Part shown: positions 45,487 through 55,559 of the stretch, piece by piece
Layout of the letters: each line of letters starts with the position of its first letter
How positions within the stretch are numbered: the stretch's first letter is position 1
Origin: an uncultured delta proteobacterium
GTDB taxonomy: Bacteria; Desulfobacterota; Desulfovibrionia; Desulfovibrionales; Desulfovibrionaceae
Direction of reading: 5' to 3'
Assembly (NCBI GenBank): GCA_903835685.1
Contig: CAILNX010000064.1
Span: forward strand, 1-64,000
Length of the DNA: 64,000 nt
The notes under the pieces: model-generated
The model's database searches: none
What the model was told of the DNA's origin: nothing
Seen by the model: only the letters and a program-made list of their open reading frames with translations
Program-made: the position numbers and the translations under genes

Positions 45487-47052
45487 ATGTCTAGGCCTCT
45501 CATGTTCTGGTCAGCGGCGTTCTTCAGCATCGCCTGCGGGTGCGCCCTGTGGCTGACCTTCCGGGCTGGGGTCCCGGCCCTGCCGGCCTGGCTGGCCCTG
45601 CTGGCCACGGCCCTGGCCGGGTGTGCCGCCCTGATTCTGCTTGAACGCGGCTGGCGTGCACGGCTGGCCCGGGCGGCTGGGCAGATGGAGGCCGTGGCCA
45701 GGGGCGCGTTCGATTCCGCCGGTGGCCTGGAAAAGGAGCCGGAGCTGGCCCCCCTGCTTGGAGCCCTGTCCGGCCTGGCCGACGAGATCAAGCACGCCAA
45801 GGGCATGAACAAGGGCATCATCGAGGGCCTGCCCGTGCCTTTCCTCCTGGTGGACCCGGCCGAGCGGGTCCTGTTCATCAACGGCCTGACCCTGAACATG
45901 CTGGAGATCGACGGTCCTCCGGCCTCCCAGATCGGCCGGACCCTGGCCGAGGTCTTCTACAACGACCCCACCCGGCAGACCGCCGTGGGCAAAAGCATCC
46001 GGGAGGGCACGGTCTTCACCAACCTGGAGGTGGTCATCTCCGGGCACAAGGGCGGCAAGCACCACGTCCTGGCCAACGTCTTTCCCCTCTACGACCTGGA
46101 CCGCAAGTGCATCGGGGGCCTGTGCCTGTACCTGGACATGACCAGGCTCAAGGAAAAGGAGGAGGCCCTCTGCGCCCAGAACGAGCGGATATCCTCGGCC
46201 GCGGCCAAGGCCACGGCCATTGCCGGGGAATTGTCCGGAACCTCGGCCACCCTGGCCGCCCAGGTGGAGGAGACCAGCCGGGCCTCGGAGGAGCAGGGCG
46301 GGCATATGGCTCAGATGTCTCAGTCCATGGAGGGCATGAGCACGGCCACCCGGGTCATCGGCGAGCAGGCCGTGGAGACCGCGGCCGTGGCTGGCCGGGC
46401 CAGGGAAAAGGCCCAGGACGGGGCCGAGGTCATGGTCCGGGTGCTCTCCGGTATCCGCGAGGTGGCCCGCCGGGCGGAGACCCTGCGCGGGCACATGGAC
46501 GAACTCGGGGCCCAGGCCCAATCCGTGGGCGGAATCTTGAGCGTCATCTCGGACATCGCGGACCAGACCAACCTGCTGGCCTTGAACGCGGCCATTGAGG
46601 CCGCCCGGGCCGGGGACGCCGGGCGCGGGTTCGCCGTGGTGGCCGACGAGGTGCGCAAGCTGGCCGAAAAGACCATGTCTGCCACCTCCCAGGTGGAACA
46701 GAACGTCACGGCCATCCAGGCCAGCGCCAGGAACAACCTGACCACCACCGGCGACGTGATGGCCATTGTCATCGAGACCGTGAGCGTGGTGGGGCAGGCC
46801 GAGAACGCCTTGAAGGAGATCGTGGGCCTGTCCGACGAGACCTCCCGGCACATCCGCTCCATTGCCGAGGCCTCGGAGGCGCACATTTCCGCCAGCGAGG
46901 GGGCCAGCCGTAACACCAGGGCCATGGCTGACGCGGCCAGCGAAACATCCCGGGCCATGGTCGATTCGGCCCGCGCGGTGAGCGATCTGGCCCGGCTGGC
47001 GGCTGGGCTGAAAGAGCTCATCGCCGAGATGGATATCACCAGGGCTTGCTAG
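45487..47052 (+). CDS. Methyl-accepting chemotaxis protein with PAS domain
   Basis: A 521-residue chemoreceptor. Two membrane helices (about residues 7-24 and 34-54) are joined by a short loop, so there is no periplasmic sensor. The PAS domain at about 110-215 must do the sensing in the cytosol. The signalling domain has the hairpin tip [18 protein letters not shown] (about 355-372) with [17 protein letters not shown] after it. No classical HAMP is evident between TM2 and PAS. The ATG at 45487 follows GAGG. It ends four bases inside the convergent hybrid kinase gene. It has no C-terminal NWETF-like methylation pentapeptide. Confidence 0.92.
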   Translation: MSRPLMFWSAAFFSIACGCALWLTFRAGVPALPAWLALLATALAGCAALILLERGWRARLARAAGQMEAVARGAFDSAGGLEKEPELAPLLGALSGLADEIKHAKGMNKGIIEGLPVPFLLVDPAERVLFINGLTLNMLEIDGPPASQIGRTLAEVFYNDPTRQTAVGKSIREGTVFTNLEVVISGHKGGKHHVLANVFPLYDLDRKCIGGLCLYLDMTRLKEKEEALCAQNERISSAAAKATAIAGELSGTSATLAAQVEETSRASEEQGGHMAQMSQSMEGMSTATRVIGEQAVETAAVAGRAREKAQDGAEVMVRVLSGIREVARRAETLRGHMDELGAQAQSVGGILSVISDIADQTNLLALNAAIEAARAGDAGRGFAVVADEVRKLAEKTMSATSQVEQNVTAIQASARNNLTTTGDVMAIVIETVSVVGQAENALKEIVGLSDETSRHIRSIAEASEAHISASEGASRNTRAMADAASETSRAMVDSARAVSDLARLAAGLKELIAEMDITRAC

Positions 47053-49748
47053 GGCGGGGTCTCTTTTCCCCGCTTCCTGAGCCGGGCCAGAATCCGGTCC
47101 AGTTCCGAGGTGTCCAGGGGCTTGGCCAGGTAGTCGTCCATTCCGGCGGCCAGGAAGAGCTCCCGGTCGCCCTGCATGGCGTAGGCGGTCATGGCGATGA
47201 TGGGCAGGCGGGCCTTCTCGCCCAGGCTCTGGTCCTCCCGGATGAGGCGGGTGGCCTCCACGCCGCTCATTTCCGGCATCTGGACGTCCATGAGCACGCA
47301 GTCGTATTCCCCGGATCGGACCAGTTTTAAGACCTCCAGCCCGCTTACGGCCAGTTGGACCTGATGGCCCATCTTTTCCAGAAGGCGGGTGGTGGCCATC
47401 TGGTTGATGCTCTCATCCTCGGCCAACAGGATGCGCAAGGGGCCTGGGGTGGTGTCGGCCATCTCTTCCTGGGGCAGCGGAGCGCCGGGCGCGTCCTCGG
47501 CCCGGGCGAAAGGCAGGGCCACGGTCATGCGCGTGCCCTGTCCCAGGGTGCTTTCCACCTCGATGCGGCCCTGCATCAGATCCACGATCCGCTTGACAAT
47601 GGACAGCCCGAGTCCGGCCCCCTCGTGTCGGCGGGTGAAGGAGCCGTCGGCCTGGGTGAAAGGCTCGAAAATTTTGGTGCGCATGTGTTCAGGGATGCCC
47701 ACGCCGGTGTCGGTCACATGAAAGACCAGGCAGACATGTCCGGGCATTTCGCAGGGGGCCTGCTCCACCTGCACGCAGACCTGGCCCTGGCTGGTGAATT
47801 TGATGGCGTTGCCCACCAGATTGAACAGGACCTGGCGCAGCCGGGAGGCGTCTCCCAGGAAGGAGCCGGGCAGGTCCGGGGCCAGGGACAGGGAAAGTTC
47901 GTTCCCTTTTTCCCGGCTGGCCTGGCCGAAGGTCTGGACCAGGGTCTCCATGACCTCGCGCAGGGTGAAGGCCTCCTGGCCCAGGACCAGCCTGCCGGCC
48001 TCGATGCGTGAAAGGTCCAGGATGTCGCTGAGCAGTTCGGTCAACCGGGTGCCGGACTGGAGCCCCAGGGCCACGTAGCTCATCTGCTCCTGGCCTAAGT
48101 CCGAGCGCTTGAGCAGTTGGAGCATGCCCAAAAGTCCGTTCAAGGGCGTGCGGATTTCATGACTCATGTTGGCCAAGAATTCGGTCTTGACCCGGTTGGC
48201 CACTTCCGCGGTCTCCTTGGCCGCGACCAGGGCCTCCTCGTAGTGGATGCGTTCGGTGACGTCCCGGGCGTATCCGATGATGCCGATGACCTCCCCCTGG
48301 TCGTCGCGCAAAGGGCGTTTGTGGGTGTCGAACACATGCAGGTTCCCCTGGCCGTCCAGGGCTGTTTCGCTGGGATTGTGCATGGTCTCACCGGCCAAAA
48401 CCGCCTCGTCGTCCATCCGGTACCCCCGGATGCCCTTGGCGCTGTCCCCAAAGACCATCTCCTCGGGGCAGCCAATTTCTAAGTCCGTCTTTCCGATGAG
48501 CGCCCCGGAGTCGAGATTCAGGGCCTTGAGGATGGGGGCGTTGGCGAGCTGCCAGCGGAACTGGTTGTCCTTCATGAACACCCAGTCCGGGCTGGAGTCG
48601 ATGATGGTTTGCAGGAGATCGCGCATGAAGTTGCTGTGGCGCAGGAGCCGGGTGTTCTCATTTTCGGCCTCTTTGCGCGCGGCGATGAACCGGGCCTGCT
48701 GGACGTTCTGGTAGGCCTTGAGCGAAAGCTCCTTGGCCCAGAGGAACAGGGCCTTGGCGATCTTCTCGAACCGTTTGAGCGGCATGACCGGGATCTCAGC
48801 CAGGGCCGCCCGGAAGTCCTCCCGATCCGCGCCGATGGTGTCGGCATAGGCCAGCATGGCGGCCTCGTCCTGGTCTTCGGTGCGGATCTGGCCGATGAGC
48901 CAGTTGGCGATGTGCTTGCCGCCCACGGTGATGCTCGCTCCGGCGTCCCAGAGACCTCCGCTCAGGCAGGTCTGGATGATGGGACCCGAGGGATTGTGCC
49001 GCCCCAGGACCGCGTCCGAGGCGAAACAATTGGCGCATCCCTGGGGGGTCTTGCGGATGATGTCCTGGCACAGTCGGGAGAAATTGCTGGGCTTGGTGAT
49101 GGGCGTGCCGTTGGGCCGGGTGATGATGGAGGCCACGCCCATGGCCTGGGCAAAGGCGTCCTGGATCTGCTGGATGTCCCGGGGGGCGAACAGGTCCTCG
49201 AAGACCACGTCTCCGGCCTGGCTTAAGGGCTGGGTCAGGGCCAGGACCCGTTTGGACAGGGCCTCTTCAATGTTTTTCTGGGCGGTGATGTCCGTGGTGA
49301 AGCCTTCGTAGACCATCTCTCCGCTCGCGTCCCTGAAGGCCTGGATGTTCATGGAGGTCCAGATGACGGTTCCATCCCGGCGGATGCGGCGGCTCTCGAA
49401 ATTGGTCAGCCTGCCCTGGCGCTCAAGCTGGCGTTGCATTTTTTTGCGGGCCTTGGGATCGACATAGAGGTCGTGGCCGATGTCCCGGGTCCCCTGGATC
49501 AGGTCGTCCACGCGGTCATAACCGTACATGTGGGCCAGGGCCAGGTTGGCGGTAAGGTAGTGGCCGTCTGGCGTGGAGCGGAAATATCCGATGGGGGCGT
49601 CGTCGATGAGAGTCTGGACTGGTCTCCGGGTTTTGAATCGGCGCCTGGCCAGTTTCCGGGAGGGGGACCGTTTGGCCGAAGCAGCCTGCTCCTGACGGAG
49701 AGAGGCCGGTTTTTCTTGGTCCCTCTGGAAGGCCGTGCGCTTGGACAT
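47049..49748 (-). CDS. Hybrid sensor histidine kinase with PocR and PAS domains
   Basis: An 899-residue cytosolic sensor. In order: a PAS domain (about 45-160), a PocR ligand-binding domain (about 180-325) seen from [19 protein letters not shown] to [19 protein letters not shown], a second PAS (about 345-510), HisKA with [15 protein letters not shown] (His about 528), the HATPase with VGNAIKFTS and [16 protein letters not shown], and a receiver ending in [12 protein letters not shown] (Asp about 819). PocR domains bind small hydrocarbon derivatives or metabolites such as propanediol in known cases; the ligand here is unknown. The output partner is not adjacent. Confidence 0.93.
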   Translation of the reverse strand: MSKRTAFQRDQEKPASLRQEQAASAKRSPSRKLARRRFKTRRPVQTLIDDAPIGYFRSTPDGHYLTANLALAHMYGYDRVDDLIQGTRDIGHDLYVDPKARKKMQRQLERQGRLTNFESRRIRRDGTVIWTSMNIQAFRDASGEMVYEGFTTDITAQKNIEEALSKRVLALTQPLSQAGDVVFEDLFAPRDIQQIQDAFAQAMGVASIITRPNGTPITKPSNFSRLCQDIIRKTPQGCANCFASDAVLGRHNPSGPIIQTCLSGGLWDAGASITVGGKHIANWLIGQIRTEDQDEAAMLAYADTIGADREDFRAALAEIPVMPLKRFEKIAKALFLWAKELSLKAYQNVQQARFIAARKEAENENTRLLRHSNFMRDLLQTIIDSSPDWVFMKDNQFRWQLANAPILKALNLDSGALIGKTDLEIGCPEEMVFGDSAKGIRGYRMDDEAVLAGETMHNPSETALDGQGNLHVFDTHKRPLRDDQGEVIGIIGYARDVTERIHYEEALVAAKETAEVANRVKTEFLANMSHEIRTPLNGLLGMLQLLKRSDLGQEQMSYVALGLQSGTRLTELLSDILDLSRIEAGRLVLGQEAFTLREVMETLVQTFGQASREKGNELSLSLAPDLPGSFLGDASRLRQVLFNLVGNAIKFTSQGQVCVQVEQAPCEMPGHVCLVFHVTDTGVGIPEHMRTKIFEPFTQADGSFTRRHEGAGLGLSIVKRIVDLMQGRIEVESTLGQGTRMTVALPFARAEDAPGAPLPQEEMADTTPGPLRILLAEDESINQMATTRLLEKMGHQVQLAVSGLEVLKLVRSGEYDCVLMDVQMPEMSGVEATRLIREDQSLGEKARLPIIAMTAYAMQGDRELFLAAGMDDYLAKPLDTSELDRILARLRKRGKETPP

Positions 49749-49924
49749 GGGGTCCCCCGGAATTGGCGCATGCTGAATGTGATTCGATCCGACAATGATA
49801 GCAGGAAGATCGAACCCATGGCAAGGCGATTGAAAGATATTCCGGTTGGATTCGGTATTATCCCGGAGGAAGTCGCCTCGGGTGCGAAGACGCTTTTTAC
49901 GTCCAGGGGCCGGTTCGTGGCGGC

Positions 49925-50710
49925 CTATTTTATGGTGATGTCCGGCAGGGAGAAATCGTCCAGGGGGCTGGAAATCGGCCCACCGGTCTGCTTGTGGCAA
50001 TAGCGCAAGAATTTCTGGGCCTCGGTGAAGCCCGGGTTGATGCGCACGGCCTCGTCCAGGTAGCGGATGGCCTCGGCGAAATCGCCTTTCTCGAAATAGG
50101 CCCGGGCCGTGTTGAAATAGAGGTTCTCGTCCCCCTGGTTCACGGTGATGGCCCGGTCGTAGAACTTGATGGCCTCGTCGTACTGCTTGTTCTTGCGCAG
50201 GCCCACGGCAAAGCGGTTGAACTGCTGGCTGAGCTCCTTCTTGAAGGTGTCCGGGTTGATGATGAGCTTTTCGAAGATGTGCTTCAGCTTCTCGTAGTTC
50301 TTGGTCTCGCAGTACACGGAGCCCAGGCCCAGATTGGCCCCGGCGTGGTTGGGGTCGATGACCAGGGCCTTGATGAACTGGGACTCGGCCTGGTTGAAAT
50401 TGCCCGCCTGGAAGAAATCCTCCCCCTTGTCCACCTTCTCTTTCAGGGAGCGCATGTGCGGAACGGTGTTCTTCTGGTAGTATTCGACCTCGGGCTCGTA
50501 GTCCCGGATGAATACGCCTTTGGAGATCAGATTGACGATGCCCGAGGGCACGTGGTTGGAGTTCAGCGGCTGCACCTCGATTTCTTCGTCCGAGAGCCGC
50601 ATGGCGAACCAGTAGGTTTTTTGCATGTACTCGGTGGAGGTGCTGCCGGTTCCGGCTTCGGCTTTCTTGGTGAAGGAATAGACCCCCAGGACTTGTGGTT
50701 CCTCGCTCAT
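49925..50710 (-). CDS. TPR protein, paralogue of the one at 15842-16540
   Basis: A 261-residue soluble protein. Residues about 25-80 form the N-terminal beta domain ([27 protein letters not shown]), followed by TPRs from about 100 to 240, such as [20 protein letters not shown] and [22 protein letters not shown]. The order matches the other copy, with the same PSG/PAG loop after an LN-x2-H-x-PxG motif. It is 176 bases upstream of the hybrid kinase in the same direction. These TPRs probably serve as protein-interaction scaffolds. The ribosome site is weak. Confidence 0.78.
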   Translation of the reverse strand: MSEEPQVLGVYSFTKKAEAGTGSTSTEYMQKTYWFAMRLSDEEIEVQPLNSNHVPSGIVNLISKGVFIRDYEPEVEYYQKNTVPHMRSLKEKVDKGEDFFQAGNFNQAESQFIKALVIDPNHAGANLGLGSVYCETKNYEKLKHIFEKLIINPDTFKKELSQQFNRFAVGLRKNKQYDEAIKFYDRAITVNQGDENLYFNTARAYFEKGDFAEAIRYLDEAVRINPGFTEAQKFLRYCHKQTGGPISSPLDDFSLPDITIK

Positions 50711-50840
50711 ATATGTTCCATCATCCGTCGGCTACAGGTTGGGGTGCGCGCGACCCTTCAAAGGCCTCGCGTGATGCGATCCTGAACTCCAATAGCACAT
50801 GGCGAGGGATAAGAAGAATTATTATTTACGGAAGGCGGCG

Positions 50841-51137
50841 CTAAGCTTCTTGCGGGTCAACAGGCGCATGGGCCTTGGCGTGCGCGTCCAGGGCCTGGAT
50901 CATCCGCTCGGAGAACAGATACAGGCAGTCCACCATGAAGGCGTACTCCGGGCATTCCTCGCGCCACAAGCCCATGAGTTCCTTGGCCTTGTCCCGGGCG
51001 GCCAGGACTTCGGCCGCGGTCTCGGCATTGTTCATGTCCGCGAGCACCTCCAGGTACTCGTCGCTCATGAAGGCCGTGACCACGGCCAGCCCCACCCGTT
51101 CCTTGTCCAGTCCGTCCCACACGCCTTCTTTTTTCAT
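50841..51137 (-). CDS. Hypothetical protein
   Basis: A 98-residue, acidic, all-helical soluble protein beginning MKKEGVWDGLDKERVGLA. It has two Cys residues not spaced as a metal site, and helices of the type AAEVLAARDKAKELMGLW. The start has no clear ribosome site. It is probably transcribed alone or with the TPR gene at 49925. The gap 51138-51330 to its right has a six-base hairpin CCATCG-TTA-CGATGG at 51299-51313. No function can be inferred. Confidence 0.6.
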   Translation of the reverse strand: MKKEGVWDGLDKERVGLAVVTAFMSDEYLEVLADMNNAETAAEVLAARDKAKELMGLWREECPEYAFMVDCLYLFSERMIQALDAHAKAHAPVDPQEA

Positions 51138-51330
51138 GGCCGGAGTTTAGCACACCTGAATTTGGCCCGCAATGACCGCAAGACGCCGATTTCAGGGTTT
51201 GGGGCGGTGGTCCGGCTGGCCGGGGTGTCCTGTCGCGCGCGTCGGATGGACCACGGAGGAGGAGAAAAAAAATAATATTTCCCAATTGTTGTGATTGTCC
51301 ATCGTTACGATGGAAGGCGGGGAAGCCCTG

Positions 51331-53331
51331 CTAGGGCTTTCTGATTCCCGGCGGGGTCGGGCTGGCGTTTCCAGGGGCCTGGAGCGCCCGGCCAAAATTT
51401 TCGTTGATGCGCGGGTCTTCTGGGGCCAAAGCCAGGGCGCGTTCGAGGCTTTTGCGGGCCAGCGCGGGCTGCCCGGCCTGAAGCAGGGCCTGGCCCAGGT
51501 TGTTCCAGGCCGCAGGCATGGCCGGGGCCAGGCGGGTGGCCTCCTGGAGGCAGGCCACGGCCTCGGCGATTCGGCCCAGGCCGAGCAGGGCCTGTCCCAG
51601 GTCCACCAGGGCCTCGGGGCTGTCCGGTTTGAGGGCCAGGGCGCGCCGGTACTGGGCCACGGCCTCCAGAGGGTGGTTCAATTTGTACAGGGCCAGTCCC
51701 AGGTTGATCCGCAACTCCGGGGTCTCCTGGACCCGGGCCAGGGCCGCCTCCAGCAGGGTGCGGGCCTCCCCGGGCCGGTTCAGTTCGCTTAAGATCGCGC
51801 CAGCCGTGGCCGGGGCCTGGGGCGAGTCCGGGTTCAAGTCCATGGCCGAGCGGGCCAGGGCCAAGGCCCGGGGGAGGTTTTCCGGCCGTCCGGCGCGGAG
51901 CAGGCAGGTGGCCAGGTTCTCCTTGGCCAGGGCGCTCCCCGGCTCCAGGTCCACGGCTCGGGCGAGCAGGACCACGGGGTCGCGCCAGTACCCGACCTGG
52001 ACCTGGGCCAGGAAGGCCAGTCCCAGGACCACGGCCACGGGTAGGGCCACTGATAGGGTCATGGGCAGGGCCACGGCGACCGGCCGGGGCAGCCATCGGG
52101 AGCGGGCCAAGCCGGCCCAGCCCAGGGCCAGGGCCAGGTACAGGCCCAGGAAGGGCGCGTAGGCGAAGCGGTCGGCCAGGGAGTACCACAGGCCCAGGGA
52201 ATAGAGCTTGAGCATGGGGACCATGACCCCCAGGAACCAGAGCCAGCCCACCAGCAGATACGGCGCGCGCCGGACCAGGCGCAGGACCGCCACCGTGATC
52301 CCAGCCAGGACCAAGACCGCCCCGGCCGTCTGCCAGGCCGGGATCTGGTTCGGAAAGGGATAGTGGAGGCTCAGACCCTCGGGCCAGACCAGACGCCGCA
52401 GGTAGCCGCAGTAGGAGACCAGGGCGTTGGCCAGGCGCAGGCCCAGGCCGTGAGGCGTCCCGGAGGCCACTAGGGGAGGATGGGAGAGCACGGCCAGGGC
52501 CGTGGCCGCGAGCCCCAGGCCGAGCAGGGGCAGCTTTTCCAGGAGGAGCCGGGACCAGGACATTGACCAGGGTTGTGACCGGGCGTTCTCGCCAGCCCAG
52601 ACCCTTGACCAGGGCGTGCGGGCCAGGGGCCAGAAATCCAGGAGCAGCAGGGCGCAGGGCAGGGTGACCAGCACGGGTTTGGCCATGAGCCCCAGGGCCA
52701 TGGCCAGGGCCACGGCCGCGTACCGTCCGGCCGAGGGCGCCCGGGCGTAGCGCAGGTAGGCCCGCATGGCCAGGAGCCAGAAGAAGATCGAGAGCACGTC
52801 CTTGCGCTCGGTGATCCAGACCACGGACTCCACGTGCATGGGGTGGACCGCGAACAGGGCGGCGGCCAGGACCGAGGGCCAGAAGGCCCCGCTTAAAGTC
52901 CGGCACAGCCCGAGGAACAGGAGCACGTTGAGCGCGTGCATAAGGGTGTTGACCAGGTGGAACCCGGTCGGGTCCAGGCCGAATATCTGGGCGTCGAGCT
53001 GGAGCGAGAGCCAGGTCAGGGGATGGAAGTAGGTGTCCCCGGTCAGACTGAAGGCCCGGGACAGAGAGCCCGGAGAAAACCCCTGGGCCACGATGGGGTT
53101 CTCGTACACGTAGATGTCGTCGTCTAAGGGGGCGAAGGGGAAGTTCAGGCTCTGCCCGTAGACCGAAAGGACCAGGAGCAGGAGGCCGGACACGGCCAGG
53201 ACCCGGACCCAGCGGGCCCTGGCCGTGTCCGGCCGGGACGCGGCTTCGCCCAGGGATGGGCCGGCCGGGGAAGGGGCGCGGGGCTCGGTCGTGGAGCCCT
53301 GCCTGGCCTTGGCGGGGCGGGAAACCTTCAT
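51331..53331 (-). CDS. Polytopic membrane protein with C-terminal TPRs (TMTC/PMT-like)
   Basis: A 666-residue protein. After a disordered start (residues 1-40) come about ten membrane helices to residue 440. The first loop holds DDDIYVYENP, the Asp motif at the place of the catalytic acidic pair in GT-C glycosyltransferases, and HPMHVESVVWITERKD follows, as in TMTC and O-mannosyltransferase relatives. From about 460 to 650 there are five or six TPRs (for example AWNNLGQALLQAGQPALARKSL). It probably transfers or handles a lipid-linked sugar at the inner membrane. A second copy lies at 58372-60417. The open frame extends far upstream; the ATG at 53331 is chosen by homology-like start and hydrophobic order. 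Confidence 0.8.
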   Translation of the reverse strand: MKVSRPAKARQGSTTEPRAPSPAGPSLGEAASRPDTARARWVRVLAVSGLLLLVLSVYGQSLNFPFAPLDDDIYVYENPIVAQGFSPGSLSRAFSLTGDTYFHPLTWLSLQLDAQIFGLDPTGFHLVNTLMHALNVLLFLGLCRTLSGAFWPSVLAAALFAVHPMHVESVVWITERKDVLSIFFWLLAMRAYLRYARAPSAGRYAAVALAMALGLMAKPVLVTLPCALLLLDFWPLARTPWSRVWAGENARSQPWSMSWSRLLLEKLPLLGLGLAATALAVLSHPPLVASGTPHGLGLRLANALVSYCGYLRRLVWPEGLSLHYPFPNQIPAWQTAGAVLVLAGITVAVLRLVRRAPYLLVGWLWFLGVMVPMLKLYSLGLWYSLADRFAYAPFLGLYLALALGWAGLARSRWLPRPVAVALPMTLSVALPVAVVLGLAFLAQVQVGYWRDPVVLLARAVDLEPGSALAKENLATCLLRAGRPENLPRALALARSAMDLNPDSPQAPATAGAILSELNRPGEARTLLEAALARVQETPELRINLGLALYKLNHPLEAVAQYRRALALKPDSPEALVDLGQALLGLGRIAEAVACLQEATRLAPAMPAAWNNLGQALLQAGQPALARKSLERALALAPEDPRINENFGRALQAPGNASPTPPGIRKP

Positions 53332-53451
53332 GGCCCGGGAATAGAGGACAACCGGGCCAAAGGCAAGCCGGGGCTTGACGCCAGCGGCGATATGAGGCCT
53401 TGTGCGGCTGGCCGCGCCTGGCGGCCGAGCATGATCTGGAAGGAGCGCGAT

Positions 53452-54810
53452 GTGAGCATGGTGGCGATCGTGGGGGCCGGACTGGCCGGGTGCGAATGCG
53501 CCCTGGCCCTGGCCCGGGCCGGGGTTTCGGTGCGGATTTTCGAGATGAAGCCCGGGCGTTTTTCCGAGGCGCACACAAGCGCCGGACTGGCCGAGCTGGT
53601 CTGTTCCAATTCCTTCCGTTCCGAGGACCTGACCAAGGCCATCGGGGTGCTCAAGCTGGAGATGGCCGAGCTGTCCAGCCTGGTCATGGACGTGGCCTCC
53701 CGGACCCGCATTGCGGCGGGCAAGGCCCTGGCCGTGGACCGGGACCGGTTTTCCTCGGCCGTGACCGAAATCGTGACCGCCCACCCGGCTATCGAACTGG
53801 TGCGCGAGGAAGTGACCTCTCTGGACAGCCCGCTTTTGGCCGGAGCCCAGGCCGTGGCGCTCACCCCCGGCCCCCTGGCCTCGGAATCCCTGGCCGTAAG
53901 TCTGGCCCAGGCCGTGGGCGGGGAGCGCCTCTATTTCTACGACGCCATCGCGCCCATCGTGACCCGGGACAGCGTGGATATGGACAAGGCCTTCTGGGGT
54001 TCGCGCTACCGGCCCGAGGACGACGACTACCTGAACTGTCCCATGTCCGAGGCCGAGTACCGGGCCTTTCTGGACGCGCTCATGGCCGCCGAGAAGGTCG
54101 AGCCCCGGGAGTTCGAGAAGGAAATCCATTTCGAGGGTTGCCTGCCCATCGAGGAGATGGCCCGGCGCGGGGAGATGACCCTGGTCTACGGGCCGCTCAA
54201 GCCCGTGGGCCTGGAAGACCCGCGCACGGGCCTGCGGCATTTCGCCGTGGTCCAGTTGCGGGCTGAGAACGTGGAGAAGACCGCCTTCAACCTGGTGGGA
54301 TTTCAGACCAAACTCAAATATCACGAGCAGAAACGGGTGTTCTCCCTTATTCCGGGGCTGGAACAGGCCCAGTATCTGCGCCTGGGCAGCATCCACCGCA
54401 ACACCTACGTGAACGCCCCCGAGGTCCTGACCCCCGGATTGGAATTGCGCGCCCGGCCCGGGGTCTATCTGGCCGGGCAGATCACCGGGGTGGAGGGGTA
54501 TCTGGAGTCCGCAGCCTGCGGGTTGTGGCTGGGACTTTCCCTTGGGGCCTCCCTGGCCGGGAAAAGCCTGCCCCTGCCCCCGCGCGTGACCGCCCTGGGC
54601 GCGCTGCTCGGGCACCTGCGCACTCCAAGCCCCAATTTCCAGCCCTCCAACGCCAATTTCGGACTCATGCCCGAACTCGGAGTGCGGGCGGGCAAGAAGA
54701 AGCGCATGGACCTCTACGGCCAGCGCGCCCGGGAGGCCTTTGCCGCCTGGCTGGCCGAGGCCCGGGAGGCCGGGATGGCCGAGTGCCCGGAGAACATCCA
54801 GGGTGGGTGA
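53452..54810 (+). CDS. trmFO: tRNA (uracil-54-C5)-methyltransferase, folate-dependent
   Basis: A 452-residue FAD enzyme forming ribothymidine-54 in tRNA from methylenetetrahydrofolate. The GidA-like Rossmann motif is MVAIVGAGLAGCECALALARAG (beginning at residue 3), followed by ELVCSNSFRS, RFAVVQLRAENVEKTAFN-like text (HFAVVQLRAEN) and a closing GLMPELG. The length is typical. GTG at 53452 has GGAAGGAG six bases before it; ATG at 53458 is an alternative. It is divergent from the TMTC-like gene and followed 99 bases later by the basic Ala/Lys protein. Confidence 0.93.
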   Translation: MSMVAIVGAGLAGCECALALARAGVSVRIFEMKPGRFSEAHTSAGLAELVCSNSFRSEDLTKAIGVLKLEMAELSSLVMDVASRTRIAAGKALAVDRDRFSSAVTEIVTAHPAIELVREEVTSLDSPLLAGAQAVALTPGPLASESLAVSLAQAVGGERLYFYDAIAPIVTRDSVDMDKAFWGSRYRPEDDDYLNCPMSEAEYRAFLDALMAAEKVEPREFEKEIHFEGCLPIEEMARRGEMTLVYGPLKPVGLEDPRTGLRHFAVVQLRAENVEKTAFNLVGFQTKLKYHEQKRVFSLIPGLEQAQYLRLGSIHRNTYVNAPEVLTPGLELRARPGVYLAGQITGVEGYLESAACGLWLGLSLGASLAGKSLPLPPRVTALGALLGHLRTPSPNFQPSNANFGLMPELGVRAGKKKRMDLYGQRAREAFAAWLAEAREAGMAECPENIQGG

Positions 54811-54909
54811 GGTTCCGAAAGGCCGGGGCTTGCCAACTGTGGGGAAAAAAGACATAGAGTGTTGAGAGTTCGTTTCAGCCCGGACCACTTCCAGCAAGGA
54901 GGGAGTACC

Positions 54910-55302
54910 ATGGCGGTCAAGAAGAGCGATTCCAAGGCCAAGGTCAAGCCTGCCCCGGCCAAGCCAGCGGCCAAACCGGCGGCCAAACCGGCGGCCAAGC
55001 CTGCCCCGGCCAAGCCAGCGGCCAAGGCCAGTTCCAAGCCTGTTGCGTCCACGGCGGTCCCGGCCAAGAAGTCAGCGGCCAAGAAGCCCGAAGCCAAGAA
55101 ATCCGAGGCCAAGAAGCCAGCGGCCAAAAAGTCCGCGTCCAAAGGGACCGTGAACATGGTCCGGGTGGAGACCCTGCGCATGGAGCAGCGCCAGGCAGGA
55201 CATTTCGACTGCTTCGCCAAGGCCTATGACGGCTTTTGCGATCAGGTGGACTGCTGTTATCACGAGGAATGTCTGGAAACTTCGCTGCTCATCATCATTT
55301 GA
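54910..55302 (+). CDS. Lys/Ala/Pro-rich basic protein with Cys-rich tail
   Basis: A 130-residue protein of two parts. Residues 1-78 are a histone-H1-like chain of AAKPAAKP and AAKKSEAKKP repeats, disordered and strongly basic, which probably bind nucleic acid. The gene has near-perfect DNA repeats here (GCGGCCAAACCGGCGGCCAA class). Residues about 95-130 are non-repetitive and end in FDCFAKAYDGFCDQVDCCYHEECL, five Cys within 25 residues, possibly a metal site or disulfides. AGGAGGG precedes the ATG. Low-complexity tails of this type vary by repeat number between strains. Confidence 0.8.
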   Translation: MAVKKSDSKAKVKPAPAKPAAKPAAKPAAKPAPAKPAAKASSKPVASTAVPAKKSAAKKPEAKKSEAKKPAAKKSASKGTVNMVRVETLRMEQRQAGHFDCFAKAYDGFCDQVDCCYHEECLETSLLIII

Positions 55303-55467
55303 GCCCCGATCCAGGCCCGGCCGATAGGCTGGGCTCGATCTGAAAAGCCCCCAGTGCGGTCGGGCTCCTGTCTTTTTTCCTCAAGGACGGGGGGCTTCGA
55401 CGCGCAGCCCGGCCCAGGCCTCGTTTTTTTTCCGAAAGCCCGACCGTGTTTCAAACATTCCTGACCC

Positions 55468-55496
55468 TTGCCACCTGGAATGGATTTGACTATAGT
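55468..55496 (+). promoter_or_regulatory. tolC promoter
   Basis: TTGCCA (55468-55473), exactly 17 bases, TATAGT (55491-55496), 64 bases before the start codon. The boxes are near consensus. Confidence 0.7.
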
Positions 55497-55559
55497 ACGC
55501 TTTGGTCCGGAAGCGACCGGGTCCGCGTACAGTATCCAGACAGAAGAAGGATGACCACC

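Noticed and set aside
54940-55140. Repeats in the Ala/Lys gene as a CRISPR array
   Set aside because: The repeats are in frame, contiguous and encode protein; there are no spacers.
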